Positions 1 to 5,858 of a DNA stretch of 12,182 nt are shown here, in pieces (the first letter of the stretch is position 1; the number at the start of each line of letters is the position of its first letter). The stretch spans positions 1-12,182 of the forward strand of contig JAOTTU010000052.1 of assembly GCA_029864225.1 (NCBI GenBank), read 5' to 3'. The stretch is from Gammaproteobacteria bacterium (GTDB lineage Bacteria; Pseudomonadota; Gammaproteobacteria; UBA9214). The position numbers and the translations under genes are program-made. Below the pieces are notes generated by a model. It was not told the origin of the DNA and ran no database searches. It was given only the letters and a program-made list of their open reading frames with translations.

Positions 1-354
1 GGCTTCGGGCTCTGGGGCTTGCTGGTTGGCGAGGTCGGTCTGGCACTATCGGTGGTTGCCGGGATGACGCTGGGTATTGTGGTCGATGATACGGTACACT
101 TTCTCAGCAAGTATCTGCGTGCGCGCCGCGAACAGAACCTGAATTCAGCGGATGCCGTGCGCTATGCGTTCTCGACCGTTGGTATGGCCCTTACGGTGAC
201 CACGCTGGTACTGATTGCCGGCTTCATGGTGCTGACCCAGTCCCCGTTCAAGCTGAACTCTGACATGGGGCTGATGACGGCCATCACCATCGCCTTTGCC
301 CTGGCCGCCGACTTCCTGTTCCTGCCACCACTACTGATGAAGGTTGAAAAATGA
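1..354 (+). CDS. RND/MMPL superfamily exporter, C-terminal end (5' truncated by window)
   Basis: Only the last 117 residues are visible; the frame is open from base 1, so the start lies outside the window. The segment GMTLGIVVDDTVHFLSKY resembles the fourth helix of the second RND transmembrane repeat, where a GxxxG(x)xxDD motif carries the proton-relay acidic residues. It is followed by a basic loop (YLRARRE) and two more hydrophobic helices ending in the short tail KVEK. This fits the COG1033/MMPL group of inner-membrane exporters rather than the longer AcrB type, although without the N-terminus the subgroup and substrate cannot be given. The stop overlaps the next start in an ATGA arrangement, so the two proteins are probably made in a coupled way. 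RND exporters of this group are often encoded beside a LolA-like protein, which is the case here. Confidence 0.8.
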   Translation, partial: GFGLWGLLVGEVGLALSVVAGMTLGIVVDDTVHFLSKYLRARREQNLNSADAVRYAFSTVGMALTVTTLVLIAGFMVLTQSPFKLNSDMGLMTAITIAFALAADFLFLPPLLMKVEK

Positions 355-1139
355 AGCTATACAAGCCATTAATGCTGTCCCTGCTGGTTCTGCTGCCGCC
401 TGGCGTCACGCTGGCCGAATCTGCCGGGGAGAAGGGTCTGGCGATCGCCGTCGAGGCCGACCGGCGCGACAAGGGCTTCGGCGATTCGAGCGCCACCCTC
501 AGTATGATCCTGCGCAACAAGCAGCGTGATGAAAGTACCCGCGAGGTGCGGGTGCGGACACTGGAGATCGAGGGCGATGGCGACAAAAGCATGTCCATCT
601 TCGACTCGCCTCCCGACGTCAAGGGTACGGCCTTCCTGACCTTTTCGCATATTACCGGGCCTGATGACCAGTGGCTTTACCTGCCGGCACTCAAACGGGT
701 CAAGCGCATTTCATCCAAGAACAAGTCCGGGCCGTTCATGGGCAGCGAGTTCGCCTATGAGGACATTTCCTCCGACGAGGTGGAGAAATACACCTACAAG
801 TATTTGCGCGACGAACCCTGCGCCGAATTCGACTGCTTTATTATCGAGCGCTATCCGGTGGACAAGAACTCCGGGTATACGAGGCAGCAGGTGTGGATCG
901 ACAAGACGGAGTACCGGCCGCACAAGATTGACTATTACGACCGCAAGAATGCACACCTCAAGACCCTGACATTCCATGACTACAGCCAGTACCTCGAAAA
1001 ATACTGGCGTGCCATGCGCTACGAAATGGTCAACCACCAGACCGGGAAAAGCACCACCCTGTTATGGCAGGAGTACCAGTTCCGCACCGGGCTCACGGAG
1101 CGGGACTTCGACAAGAACAGCCTGAAGCGGGCGAAGTAG
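351..1139 (+). CDS. Outer-membrane lipoprotein-sorting (LolA-like) periplasmic protein
   Basis: This 262-residue protein begins with a Sec signal peptide: KLYK, then a hydrophobic core LMLSLLVLLPPGVTLA, with likely cleavage before ESAGEKG. The body matches the family annotated as 'outer membrane lipoprotein-sorting protein', with a LolA-like half-barrel fold. Recognisable parts are SMSIFDSPPDVKGTAFLTFS (residues 80-99), DQWLYLPALKRVKRISSKNK (106-125), the GPFMGSEFAYEDIS block (127-140) and a C-terminal beta-rich half. Two cysteines at 157 and 162 may pair. The ATG overlaps the upstream exporter stop by 4 bp. Together with that exporter it probably moves or binds a lipid or lipoprotein in the periplasm; the cargo is unknown and this role is inferred from the family. 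It ends 12 bp before a converging gene, with no T-tract terminator between them. Confidence 0.85.
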   Translation: MKLYKPLMLSLLVLLPPGVTLAESAGEKGLAIAVEADRRDKGFGDSSATLSMILRNKQRDESTREVRVRTLEIEGDGDKSMSIFDSPPDVKGTAFLTFSHITGPDDQWLYLPALKRVKRISSKNKSGPFMGSEFAYEDISSDEVEKYTYKYLRDEPCAEFDCFIIERYPVDKNSGYTRQQVWIDKTEYRPHKIDYYDRKNAHLKTLTFHDYSQYLEKYWRAMRYEMVNHQTGKSTTLLWQEYQFRTGLTERDFDKNSLKRAK

Positions 1140-1151
1140 GGGCGGCCGGCT

Positions 1152-1670
1152 TCAGCGGATTTCCTCGATGGAGTAGATCTTATCCATGACCACCGGCGTG
1201 ATCAGGGCATAACCCTGCAGTTGCCAATGCGCCAGCTCGGTAATGGCGGAGGGCACGACGTCAATAAACTCGTGGAAGGCATCGGTGTCGTAGTCGTAGT
1301 CCTGCGCGGCCAGGCCACACACCTTGAACTCGACACCGAGACTCGCGTAGTAGCGCATGCGTTCAACCGCGTCCTTGTATTTGTCATAATTTTTGCGGGC
1401 AACGGTGACGATTTCCATGCCATGTATAACCACCTTGATACTGAGGAATTCGGGCGCTATCTCGTACGGTGAATCCATCAGGGGGTTGATGAGTGAACGT
1501 ACCCAGTAGAGCGCCGTGTTGATCTTTTGTGGATTATCAAAGTAGAAGTCAAACACCACCTTCTGTTCGGAGTAGGGGGTCTGGACTATCCTGGAGGTCT
1601 CCTCTGCAGCAGTGTATACAGGGGCGAGAATACATGCCACTAACAGGGCAAGCGCTATTATTCGTTTCAT
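1152..1670 (-). CDS. Secreted DsrE/DsrF-like family protein
   Basis: The product has 172 residues. A signal peptide (MKRIIALALLVACILAPVYTAAEE) directs it to the periplasm. The mature part has the DsrE-like fold signature: an opening strand KVVFDFYFDNPQKINTALYW, a middle strand IKVVIHGMEIV, the block GVEFKVCGLAA with the single conserved Cys118, then FIDVVPSAITELAHWQLQGY and a final ALITPV. In this family the Cys after the third strand can carry sulfur, although many periplasmic members have no assigned reaction. The reading frame stays open to 1877, but the ATG at 1668-1670 is preferred. It starts the signal peptide and has an AGAGGT-type ribosome site a few bases upstream, and the upstream codons belong to a different remnant. 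A TATACT box at 1701-1706 could be its -10 element. It is the last gene of the minus-strand group and converges on the LolA-like gene. Confidence 0.8.
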   Translation of the reverse strand: MKRIIALALLVACILAPVYTAAEETSRIVQTPYSEQKVVFDFYFDNPQKINTALYWVRSLINPLMDSPYEIAPEFLSIKVVIHGMEIVTVARKNYDKYKDAVERMRYYASLGVEFKVCGLAAQDYDYDTDAFHEFIDVVPSAITELAHWQLQGYALITPVVMDKIYSIEEIR

Positions 1671-1700
1671 TTCTGGATACCTCTTCCTGTGCCTGGCCTC

Positions 1701-1706
1701 AGTATA
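1701..1706 (-). promoter_or_regulatory. Possible -10 box (TATACT) for the DsrE-like gene
   Basis: On the minus strand TATACT lies about 30 bases before the ATG at 1670, leaving a short leader that contains the ribosome site. No convincing -35 box is seen at 16-18 bp, so this is a weak call. Confidence 0.3.
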
Positions 1707-1735
1707 GTTTACCAATGCCGGAGTATTGTGCGCAT

Positions 1736-1763
1736 AAAAAAAGGCCGGACAGCGCGCCCTTTT
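1736..1763 (-). terminator. Candidate intrinsic terminator behind the rhodanese remnant
   Basis: Read on the minus strand, AAAAGG(G)C and GCCTTTT form an imperfect stem with one bulged G, and the stem runs into seven T residues. It lies between the rhodanese-like stub and the DsrE-like gene. It would therefore isolate DsrE transcription from the small secreted-peptide gene upstream. The stem is short, so the call is tentative. Confidence 0.35.
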
Positions 1764-1783
1764 CCCAACCAAATACAGAGAAA

Positions 1784-1882
1784 TTATTCGCTCTTGGCAG
1801 TCGGCAGGCCGAGTGTCTCCCAGTCCTGCATGCCACCCAGTACCACTAGTTGAAGATACGGATGTCTGTTGCGACAACGGTG
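1784..1882 (-). pseudogene. Rhodanese-domain C-terminal remnant
   Basis: These 33 codons (32 residues plus TAA) lie immediately behind, and in the same frame as, the stop of the small secreted peptide gene. The last 20 residues read VVLGGMQDWETLGLPTAKSE. This is the classic end of a rhodanese sulfurtransferase domain, in which a strand is followed by GGMxxW and xGLPT, usually just before the stop. There is no start codon in the fragment, and the catalytic Cys loop, the R/E motifs and the GHIPGA region are not visible. From the YC at the end of the upstream peptide to GGM there are only about 18 codons, shorter than the usual distance from active site to GGM. The simplest reading is a decayed, internally deleted rhodanese gene. 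Whether the upstream peptide was its N-terminus is unknown. Confidence 0.6.
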
Positions 1883-2083
1883 TTAATCGCAGTAATGCAC
1901 TTCTTCCTCTTTACTATAATCACCTTCCTTATTATCGTTACCTTCTTGATTATCGTAACTTTGTAGACCGGAGGCATCCTCTGCCGGCTGTTCTGCTGGC
2001 GGTACCGTAACGTTCATTTCAGCTTCCTGTGCAGGAACCGGCAAGACCGCAATCAGCAAGAAAATCAGAATTAAAGGCTTCAA
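1883..2083 (-). CDS. Small secreted acidic repeat peptide, unknown function
   Basis: The family is not recognised. The start is taken as TTG at 2081-2083 because a perfect AGGAGG (2090-2095) sits six bases upstream; the frame extends further 5' but only through that ribosome site. The 66-residue product begins LKPLILIFLLIAVLPVPAQE, a clear signal peptide with likely cleavage at VPA/QE. The mature part of about 45 residues is strongly acidic and hydrophilic (AEQPAEDASG...), then carries three hexapeptides SYDNQE, GNDNKE and GDYSKE before EEVHYCD. A single Cys lies next to the C-terminus. The coding sequence is AT-rich compared with its neighbours. The stop is followed in frame by a rhodanese C-terminal stub, so the gene may be the 5' part of a broken larger gene, or a new small gene that captured its promoter. 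The YC ending resembles the start of a rhodanese active-site loop only superficially. Confidence 0.5.
   Translation of the reverse strand: MKPLILIFLLIAVLPVPAQEAEMNVTVPPAEQPAEDASGLQSYDNQEGNDNKEGDYSKEEEVHYCD
1907..1960 (-). repeat. Three imperfect 18-bp tandem repeats inside the small secreted gene
   Basis: On the plus strand the units are 1907-1924, 1925-1942 and 1943-1960 (for example TTCCTTATTATCGTTACC). They share the pattern TTxxTxATxATxxTxACC with a few mismatches. Because 18 is a multiple of three, they encode three six-residue units SYDNQE, GNDNKE and GDYSKE without breaking the frame. Confidence 0.7.
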
Positions 2084-2089
2084 GGTCTG

Positions 2090-2119
2090 CCTCCTGAAAA
2101 GCAATTTGTAATAATTATA
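2090..2119 (-). promoter_or_regulatory. TATAAT -10 box and AGGAGG ribosome site of the small secreted gene
   Basis: On the minus strand a consensus TATAAT (2114-2119) is followed, about 20 bases on, by a perfect AGGAGG (2090-2095) six bases before the TTG start. The -35 region at the expected distance is poor. The ribosome site is what fixes the TTG start and argues that the peptide is, or recently was, translated. Confidence 0.45.
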
Positions 2120-2180
2120 GCTGCTAGTTCGGCACCCTCGGTGTATTGAGAAATAAGCGGGACTGTGCCCGGTGTCGCTC

Positions 2181-3314
2181 TCAGGCAGCGGACGCCTGCG
2201 ATTTCAGGTGTGCCTGTGCCAGGGCGATGCGTTTCTCGTAGGCCTCGCGCGCAATACGGACGTCTTCTATAAAAAAGTCCAGTTCGTCCATGTGCAGCGC
2301 CTGGGGGCCATCCACCAGTGCCTTGCCGGGCGCGGGGTGGAAATCAACCAGGATCATGTTGGCACCCGCGATCACGCCCTGGGCCGTCACGTGGAAGACA
2401 TCCATGATCCCCTCCGGAGAGGCTTCCCGGCTGCCCACGGAATGTGACGGGTCGATACACACCGGCATGCGCGTCAGGCGCTTGACCACCGGCACATGTG
2501 AGAAGTCAACAAAGTTGCGGTGCGGGTCACCCATGTTGGTCTTCATTCCCCGCAGACCGAAGACAACGCGCCGGTTACCCTCGCTGGCCAGGTATTCAGC
2601 GGCATTGAGTGATTCCTCCAGGGTAATACCGAAGCCGCGTTTCAGCAGCACGGGAAACGCGGGCTCCCGGCCGACCGACTTGAGCAGTTCGAAGTTCTGG
2701 GTGTTGCGGGTACCGATCTGCAGCATCACACCGGTGGGATGTCCGGTTTGCTCCAGCGCCTCGTGAATCTCACGTACGTGGGAATCATGCGTGACTTCCA
2801 TGGCGATGACCTTGATGTCGTACTTGCCTGCCAGTTCGAACACAAACGGCAGGCAACTCTTGCCGTGACCCTGGAACGAATAGGGGTTGGTGCGCGGCTT
2901 GTAGGCACCCATGCGGGTGCACGGCAGGCCGCGTTCCTTAAGGGCCTTCATCATGATCTCGACGTGCTCCGGGATATCCACAGCGCACAGCCCGGCAAAG
3001 ATGTTCAGGTTGTCCTGTCCAAAACGGACACCGTTATATTCGAAATAGGTTGCCCGGTCATCGTCATGGTGACGACCCAGGACACGGTATTCTTCTGAGA
3101 CGCGCACCACGCGCTCGACACAGGGTAGATTTGCCATGTCCTCGATCTGCAGTGTAGCCGTATCCCCGACCAGGTAAATCTCGGTCAGCGTTTGCTGTAC
3201 ACCCACCTCGTCATGGACACGTACCTGAATATTGCGCATCCGGGAAAGATGCTCCATCAACTGGCGGAACGCTTTGCTGTTCTTGTCGGTATCGGCCTGC
3301 AGAATCAAAATCAT
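2181..3314 (-). CDS. Divergent type I DAHP synthase-like protein (3-deoxy-7-phosphoheptulonate synthase family)
   Basis: The 377-residue product has an N-terminal extension of about 85 residues (ACT/ferredoxin-like, ending EEYRVLGRH) and a TIM-barrel synthase domain. DAHP synthase joins PEP and erythrose-4-phosphate in the first step of aromatic amino-acid synthesis. Family features are GAYKPRTNPYSFQGHG (136-151) for E4P and PEP binding, QIGTRNTQNFELL (199-211), PVLLKRG (221-227) with Lys225, RGMKT (255-259), CIDPSH (286-291) and ALVDG (332-336). Expected metal ligands Cys110, His291 and Asp335 are present. The fourth ligand, normally Glu in a VEVHP motif, is Asp324 in VDFHP. GPCS at the first ligand is replaced by AGLC. 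It therefore belongs to a separate branch; DAHP synthesis is likely but another aldol-type substrate cannot be excluded. It follows aguB by 87 bp, so co-transcription is possible. Its ATG is preceded by an AGGA ribosome site. Confidence 0.8.
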   Translation of the reverse strand: MILILQADTDKNSKAFRQLMEHLSRMRNIQVRVHDEVGVQQTLTEIYLVGDTATLQIEDMANLPCVERVVRVSEEYRVLGRHHDDDRATYFEYNGVRFGQDNLNIFAGLCAVDIPEHVEIMMKALKERGLPCTRMGAYKPRTNPYSFQGHGKSCLPFVFELAGKYDIKVIAMEVTHDSHVREIHEALEQTGHPTGVMLQIGTRNTQNFELLKSVGREPAFPVLLKRGFGITLEESLNAAEYLASEGNRRVVFGLRGMKTNMGDPHRNFVDFSHVPVVKRLTRMPVCIDPSHSVGSREASPEGIMDVFHVTAQGVIAGANMILVDFHPAPGKALVDGPQALHMDELDFFIEDVRIAREAYEKRIALAQAHLKSQASAA

Positions 3315-3383
3315 GTTGTTTTTCCTGATAAATACGTGATTGTAACCGGCATATTATCCATTAATCGCGTGTTCCTTACTACC

Positions 3384-3402
3384 GCCCGCATGGCCTGCGG
3401 GC
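3384..3402 (-). other. Perfect 7-bp hairpin at the end of aguB
   Basis: GCCCGCA and TGCGGGC pair around a 5-base loop and include the first base of the aguB stop region. No T-run follows, so it is not a classical intrinsic terminator. It could protect the upstream mRNA or modulate readthrough into the DAHP-synthase-like gene. Confidence 0.45.
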
Positions 3403-4292
3403 TAGTCCCGGAAGCGGCGCAACAGGTCGTGGTAGGCGTCAATGCGCCGGTCGCGCAGATAGGGCCAGGCCCGGCGCAGTTGCTCGCTGCGCCCCAGGTC
3501 GATTTCGGTGACCAGCACCTCCGGGGTGTCCGCAGCGGCCTGCGCCAGCAGTTCACCCTGGGGGCCTATGGCTACGCTGCCGCCCCAGAAGCGAATGCCG
3601 CCCGTCTGTCCGGAAGGGTCGGCTTCATGGCCAGTGCGATTGCAGGCCAGCAGCGGCAGGTTGTTGGCGATGGCATGGCCGCGCTGGATGGTCAGCCAGG
3701 CATCGTGCTGACGTACACGTTCCTCCGCGGGATCCTGCATGTCCCAGCCGATGGCGGTTGGATAAAGCAGCAGTTCGGCACCAGCAAGCGCCATCAGCCG
3801 GGCAGCCTCCGGGTACCATTGGTCCCAGCACACCAGCAGGCCCAGCCTGCCCACCGAGGTGTCCACCGGGGTGAAGCCAAGATCACCCGGGGTGAAATAG
3901 TATTTTTCGTAATAGCCGGGATCGTCCGGGATATGCATCTTGCGGTAGCAGCCGGCAATGCTGGCGTCGGTATCCAGTGCAACCGCCGTGTTGTGATACA
4001 GGCCGGGAGCACGTTTTTCGAAGATCGATGTCACTATCACGGTGTTCAACTCGACCGCGATCTCGCCGAGCCGTTGGGTCGTCGGCCCGGGGATCGTCTC
4101 AGCCAGTTCGAAATTGGCCTGGTCTTGCGTCTGGCAAAAGTACAGGCTGCTGTGTAATTCCTGCAGCAGTATCAGCCTTGCACCCCGGGCCGCCGCCGTG
4201 CGTATGCCTTGAATCGTGGTTTCGATATTGGCGGCAGAGTCGGCGCTGCAGGCGTGCTGCACCATACCAATGGTCAAACGCTTGTTCGTCAC
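3402..4292 (-). CDS. aguB: N-carbamoylputrescine amidase
   Basis: This 296-residue cytoplasmic member of the nitrilase superfamily hydrolyses N-carbamoylputrescine to putrescine, CO2 and ammonia, the second step of agmatine breakdown. The catalytic triad is visible: Glu45 in LILLQELHSSLYF, Lys118 in YRKMHIPDDPGYYEKYYF and Cys155 in LLVCWDQWYPEAARLMA. The segments YEKYYFTPGD and PTAIGW, and the late NRTGHE and FWGGSVAIGPQGE, match AguB closely, and the length is normal for the family. The start is GTG at 4290-4292, 13 bases after the agmatine deiminase stop, with a GGGG-type ribosome site. Close packing with aguA in the same direction supports the assignment. Putrescine made here would feed the polyamine pool. 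Confidence 0.92.
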   Translation of the reverse strand: MTNKRLTIGMVQHACSADSAANIETTIQGIRTAAARGARLILLQELHSSLYFCQTQDQANFELAETIPGPTTQRLGEIAVELNTVIVTSIFEKRAPGLYHNTAVALDTDASIAGCYRKMHIPDDPGYYEKYYFTPGDLGFTPVDTSVGRLGLLVCWDQWYPEAARLMALAGAELLLYPTAIGWDMQDPAEERVRQHDAWLTIQRGHAIANNLPLLACNRTGHEADPSGQTGGIRFWGGSVAIGPQGELLAQAAADTPEVLVTEIDLGRSEQLRRAWPYLRDRRIDAYHDLLRRFRD

Positions 4293-4305
4293 TGTGTGCC
4301 CCGTT

Positions 4306-5352
4306 TTATTGACTGAGTGACAGGAAGCCTTCAGGCAGTTGCATTGTAGCGCAATGCAGGCTTCCGTATTGCTGGATCAGGGCAAGGCAATTAATCGGAA
4401 TGATCTCCCGGTCGGGGAAACCGGCCGCCAGTCGTTCCAGGGCGACAGCATCGGCCGGGTCGTTATAGACCGGGACCAGTAACGCCGCATTGATCACCAG
4501 AAAGTTGCTGTAACTGGCCGGCAAGCGCTGTCCGGTTGCACCGCAGACCGGGCGCGGCAGGGGGAGCGGTACCAGCCGGTAGGGTTCACCGTCGGCCCTG
4601 CGAAAAGACTGCAACTGTATTTCCATGGCCGCGAGCGGGGGGTAGTGGGTGTCGTCGTGATCGGTGCACTGCAGGTAGGCGATCGTTTGCGGGGAACAGA
4701 AGCGTGCGAGCATATCGATGTGGGCATCGGTGTCGTCACCTTCAAGCTCGCCGTGGTCAAGCCACAAGACGCGTTCAATCCCCATGAGTTCATGGAATAG
4801 CTGTTCCAGGCTGTGTTTGTCGTGCCCCGGGTTTCGACCACTGTGTATCAGGCAGTGCGCCGTGGTCAGCAGGGTACCTTGCCCGTCCGTGTCGATGCTG
4901 CCGCCTTCGAGGACCAGCGACTGGTGCTGGAAGTCTGTGCCTGCAAACAGGCCCGCGGCATTCAATGCCGTGCTGATCGCGTTATCCAGTTCTGCCGGGT
5001 GCTTGTTGCCCCAGCCATTGAAGCTGAAGTCGAGGAGGGTGCGTTCTGCTCCCGTAGAAACCGCGATCGGCCCGTAGTCCCTGATCCAGGTGTCGTTCGT
5101 GGGCGCCTGGAAAAAGTGCAGGGCGTCACCACAGATACCGGCGGTTGCCAGCGTGTGTTCCACCTGGCGTTGATGCGAGCTGTCATAACAGATCACCACC
5201 AGGGGCTCGCGCCGGGTTATTTCCCGGGCGATTTCCACATAGACCGCGGTAACGGCGTCGATGTCGTCCTGCCAGTCGCTGCAGGCGTGCGGCCAGGTCA
5301 GCAGCACGCCGGACTGGGCTGTGAATTCCGCAATCAGGCAGCGCCGCCGCAT
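4306..5352 (-). CDS. aguA: Agmatine deiminase
   Basis: The 348-residue protein belongs to the peptidyl-arginine deiminase (PAD_porph) family and converts agmatine to N-carbamoylputrescine and ammonia. The motifs come in family order: SGVLLTWPHACSDW near the start, NDTWIRDYGPI (86-96), the FNGWGNKHPAE block (111-121), VLEGGSIDTDGQGTLLTT (147-164), WLDHGELEGDDTDAHID (197-213) with His211, and the catalytic Cys334 in GSLHCATMQLP. One small departure is Asp154 in GGSID, where many agmatine deiminases have His. An in-frame stop lies a few bases upstream, so the ATG at 5350-5352 is the earliest start, although no good ribosome site is seen before it. It sits between the small BamE-like gene (38 bp upstream) and aguB (13 bp downstream). 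Confidence 0.92.
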   Translation of the reverse strand: MRRRCLIAEFTAQSGVLLTWPHACSDWQDDIDAVTAVYVEIAREITRREPLVVICYDSSHQRQVEHTLATAGICGDALHFFQAPTNDTWIRDYGPIAVSTGAERTLLDFSFNGWGNKHPAELDNAISTALNAAGLFAGTDFQHQSLVLEGGSIDTDGQGTLLTTAHCLIHSGRNPGHDKHSLEQLFHELMGIERVLWLDHGELEGDDTDAHIDMLARFCSPQTIAYLQCTDHDDTHYPPLAAMEIQLQSFRRADGEPYRLVPLPLPRPVCGATGQRLPASYSNFLVINAALLVPVYNDPADAVALERLAAGFPDREIIPINCLALIQQYGSLHCATMQLPEGFLSLSQ

Positions 5353-5390
5353 GGGAGGGCGTCAGGTCTTACATGCTCAAGGCGGGGAGA

Positions 5391-5699
5391 TCAGTTCGAG
5401 GTCGGGCGGCGCACCACGGAATGCAGAACCAGGTCGTTTTCAAAAAATACCGAAAAACCCTGGTAGTCCCAGCGAGTGATCGGGGGGTGCCTGGGATTGC
5501 CTGTTGTGGACACGGCGGGATATTCCTTCGCGGGGCTGCCGTAACTGTTGCGTACACTGTCCATGTTCATACCCTTGCGCGGGGTTTGCACATTGGGCGT
5601 GGACTGGATACCTTCCATCAGTAGCACATCAGCGGTCGCGGGGCCTGCCAGGCTGATTCCCAGTAACAGCGCAATCAGAACAGAGCGGATACTATCCAT
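5391..5699 (-). CDS. Small secreted BamE/SmpA-like protein
   Basis: This 102-residue protein is likely periplasmic. It has a signal peptide MDSIRSVLIALLLGISLAGP, with probable cleavage after ATA. The mature part has the pattern RKGMNMDSVRNSYGSPAKEY, then PPITRWDYQGFSVFFE and VLHSVV. This is the helix-helix-strand layout seen in BamE/SmpA-like small proteins: a GM-x-(M)xxVxxxYGxP entry followed by RWxYxxFxVxFExxxVxHxVV. Similar conserved hypothetical proteins occur in gammaproteobacteria; the function is unknown. The frame is open to 5768, but the ATG at 5697-5699 is chosen because AAGGAG lies six bases upstream and the signal peptide starts there. There is no lipobox Cys, so it is not a lipoprotein. 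It is the first gene of the minus-strand run leading into aguA, aguB and the DAHP-synthase-like gene. Confidence 0.7.
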   Translation of the reverse strand: MDSIRSVLIALLLGISLAGPATADVLLMEGIQSTPNVQTPRKGMNMDSVRNSYGSPAKEYPAVSTTGNPRHPPITRWDYQGFSVFFENDLVLHSVVRRPTSN

Positions 5700-5730
5700 G
5701 GTTAACTCCTTGCTAAACAGGATGTTACTG

Positions 5731-5776
5731 AATATACCTCTGTTGATGACTATAGCACCGACAGACACAAGACAAA
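5731..5776 (-). promoter_or_regulatory. Possible promoter region for the agmatine gene run
   Basis: Two -10-like boxes lie on the minus strand: TATATT (5731-5736) and TATAGT (5749-5754). A TTGTCT (5770-5775) is placed 15 bp before the second. With a start near 5742, the palindrome at 5794-5809 would be centred about 60 bases upstream, a usual activator position. The boxes are imperfect. Confidence 0.35.
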
Positions 5777-5793
5777 AGCGGTATTTTAGAATA

Positions 5794-5809
5794 TGTGATA
5801 CACATCACC
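5794..5809. promoter_or_regulatory. CRP/FNR-family palindromic operator
   Basis: TGTGATACACATCACC contains GTGAT-N4-ATCAC, an exact inverted repeat. It matches the CRP half-sites TGTGA-N6-TCACA in nine of ten positions; the FNR/Anr form TTGAT-N4-ATCAA differs by one base in each half. It lies in the divergent region between the agmatine run (start 5699) and dusA (start 5859), so it could serve either side. Which CRP/FNR-family regulator binds cannot be told from the site. Confidence 0.55.
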
Positions 5810-5858
5810 CGCCCCGGCACTCCCGGCCAGCACACCTTCGACGACGGTATTCGAATCC

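Noticed and set aside
1140..1151. Bidirectional terminator between the convergent LolA-like and DsrE-like genes
   Set aside because: Only 12 bases separate the genes and no stem with a T-run is visible.
1671..1877. N-terminal extension of the DsrE-like protein by about 69 codons
   Set aside because: The extension reads through the rhodanese remnant in the wrong frame and through a candidate terminator; the signal peptide and ribosome site place the start at 1670.
3384..3402. Intrinsic terminator after aguB
   Set aside because: The 7-bp stem is perfect but there is no T-run on the transcribed side, so it is listed only as a hairpin.
3192..4157. Long plus-strand open frame of 321 codons across the DAHP-synthase/aguB region
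   Set aside because: It is the reverse shadow of aguB, whose catalytic triad and family motifs are complete; the plus-strand translation has no recognisable domain.
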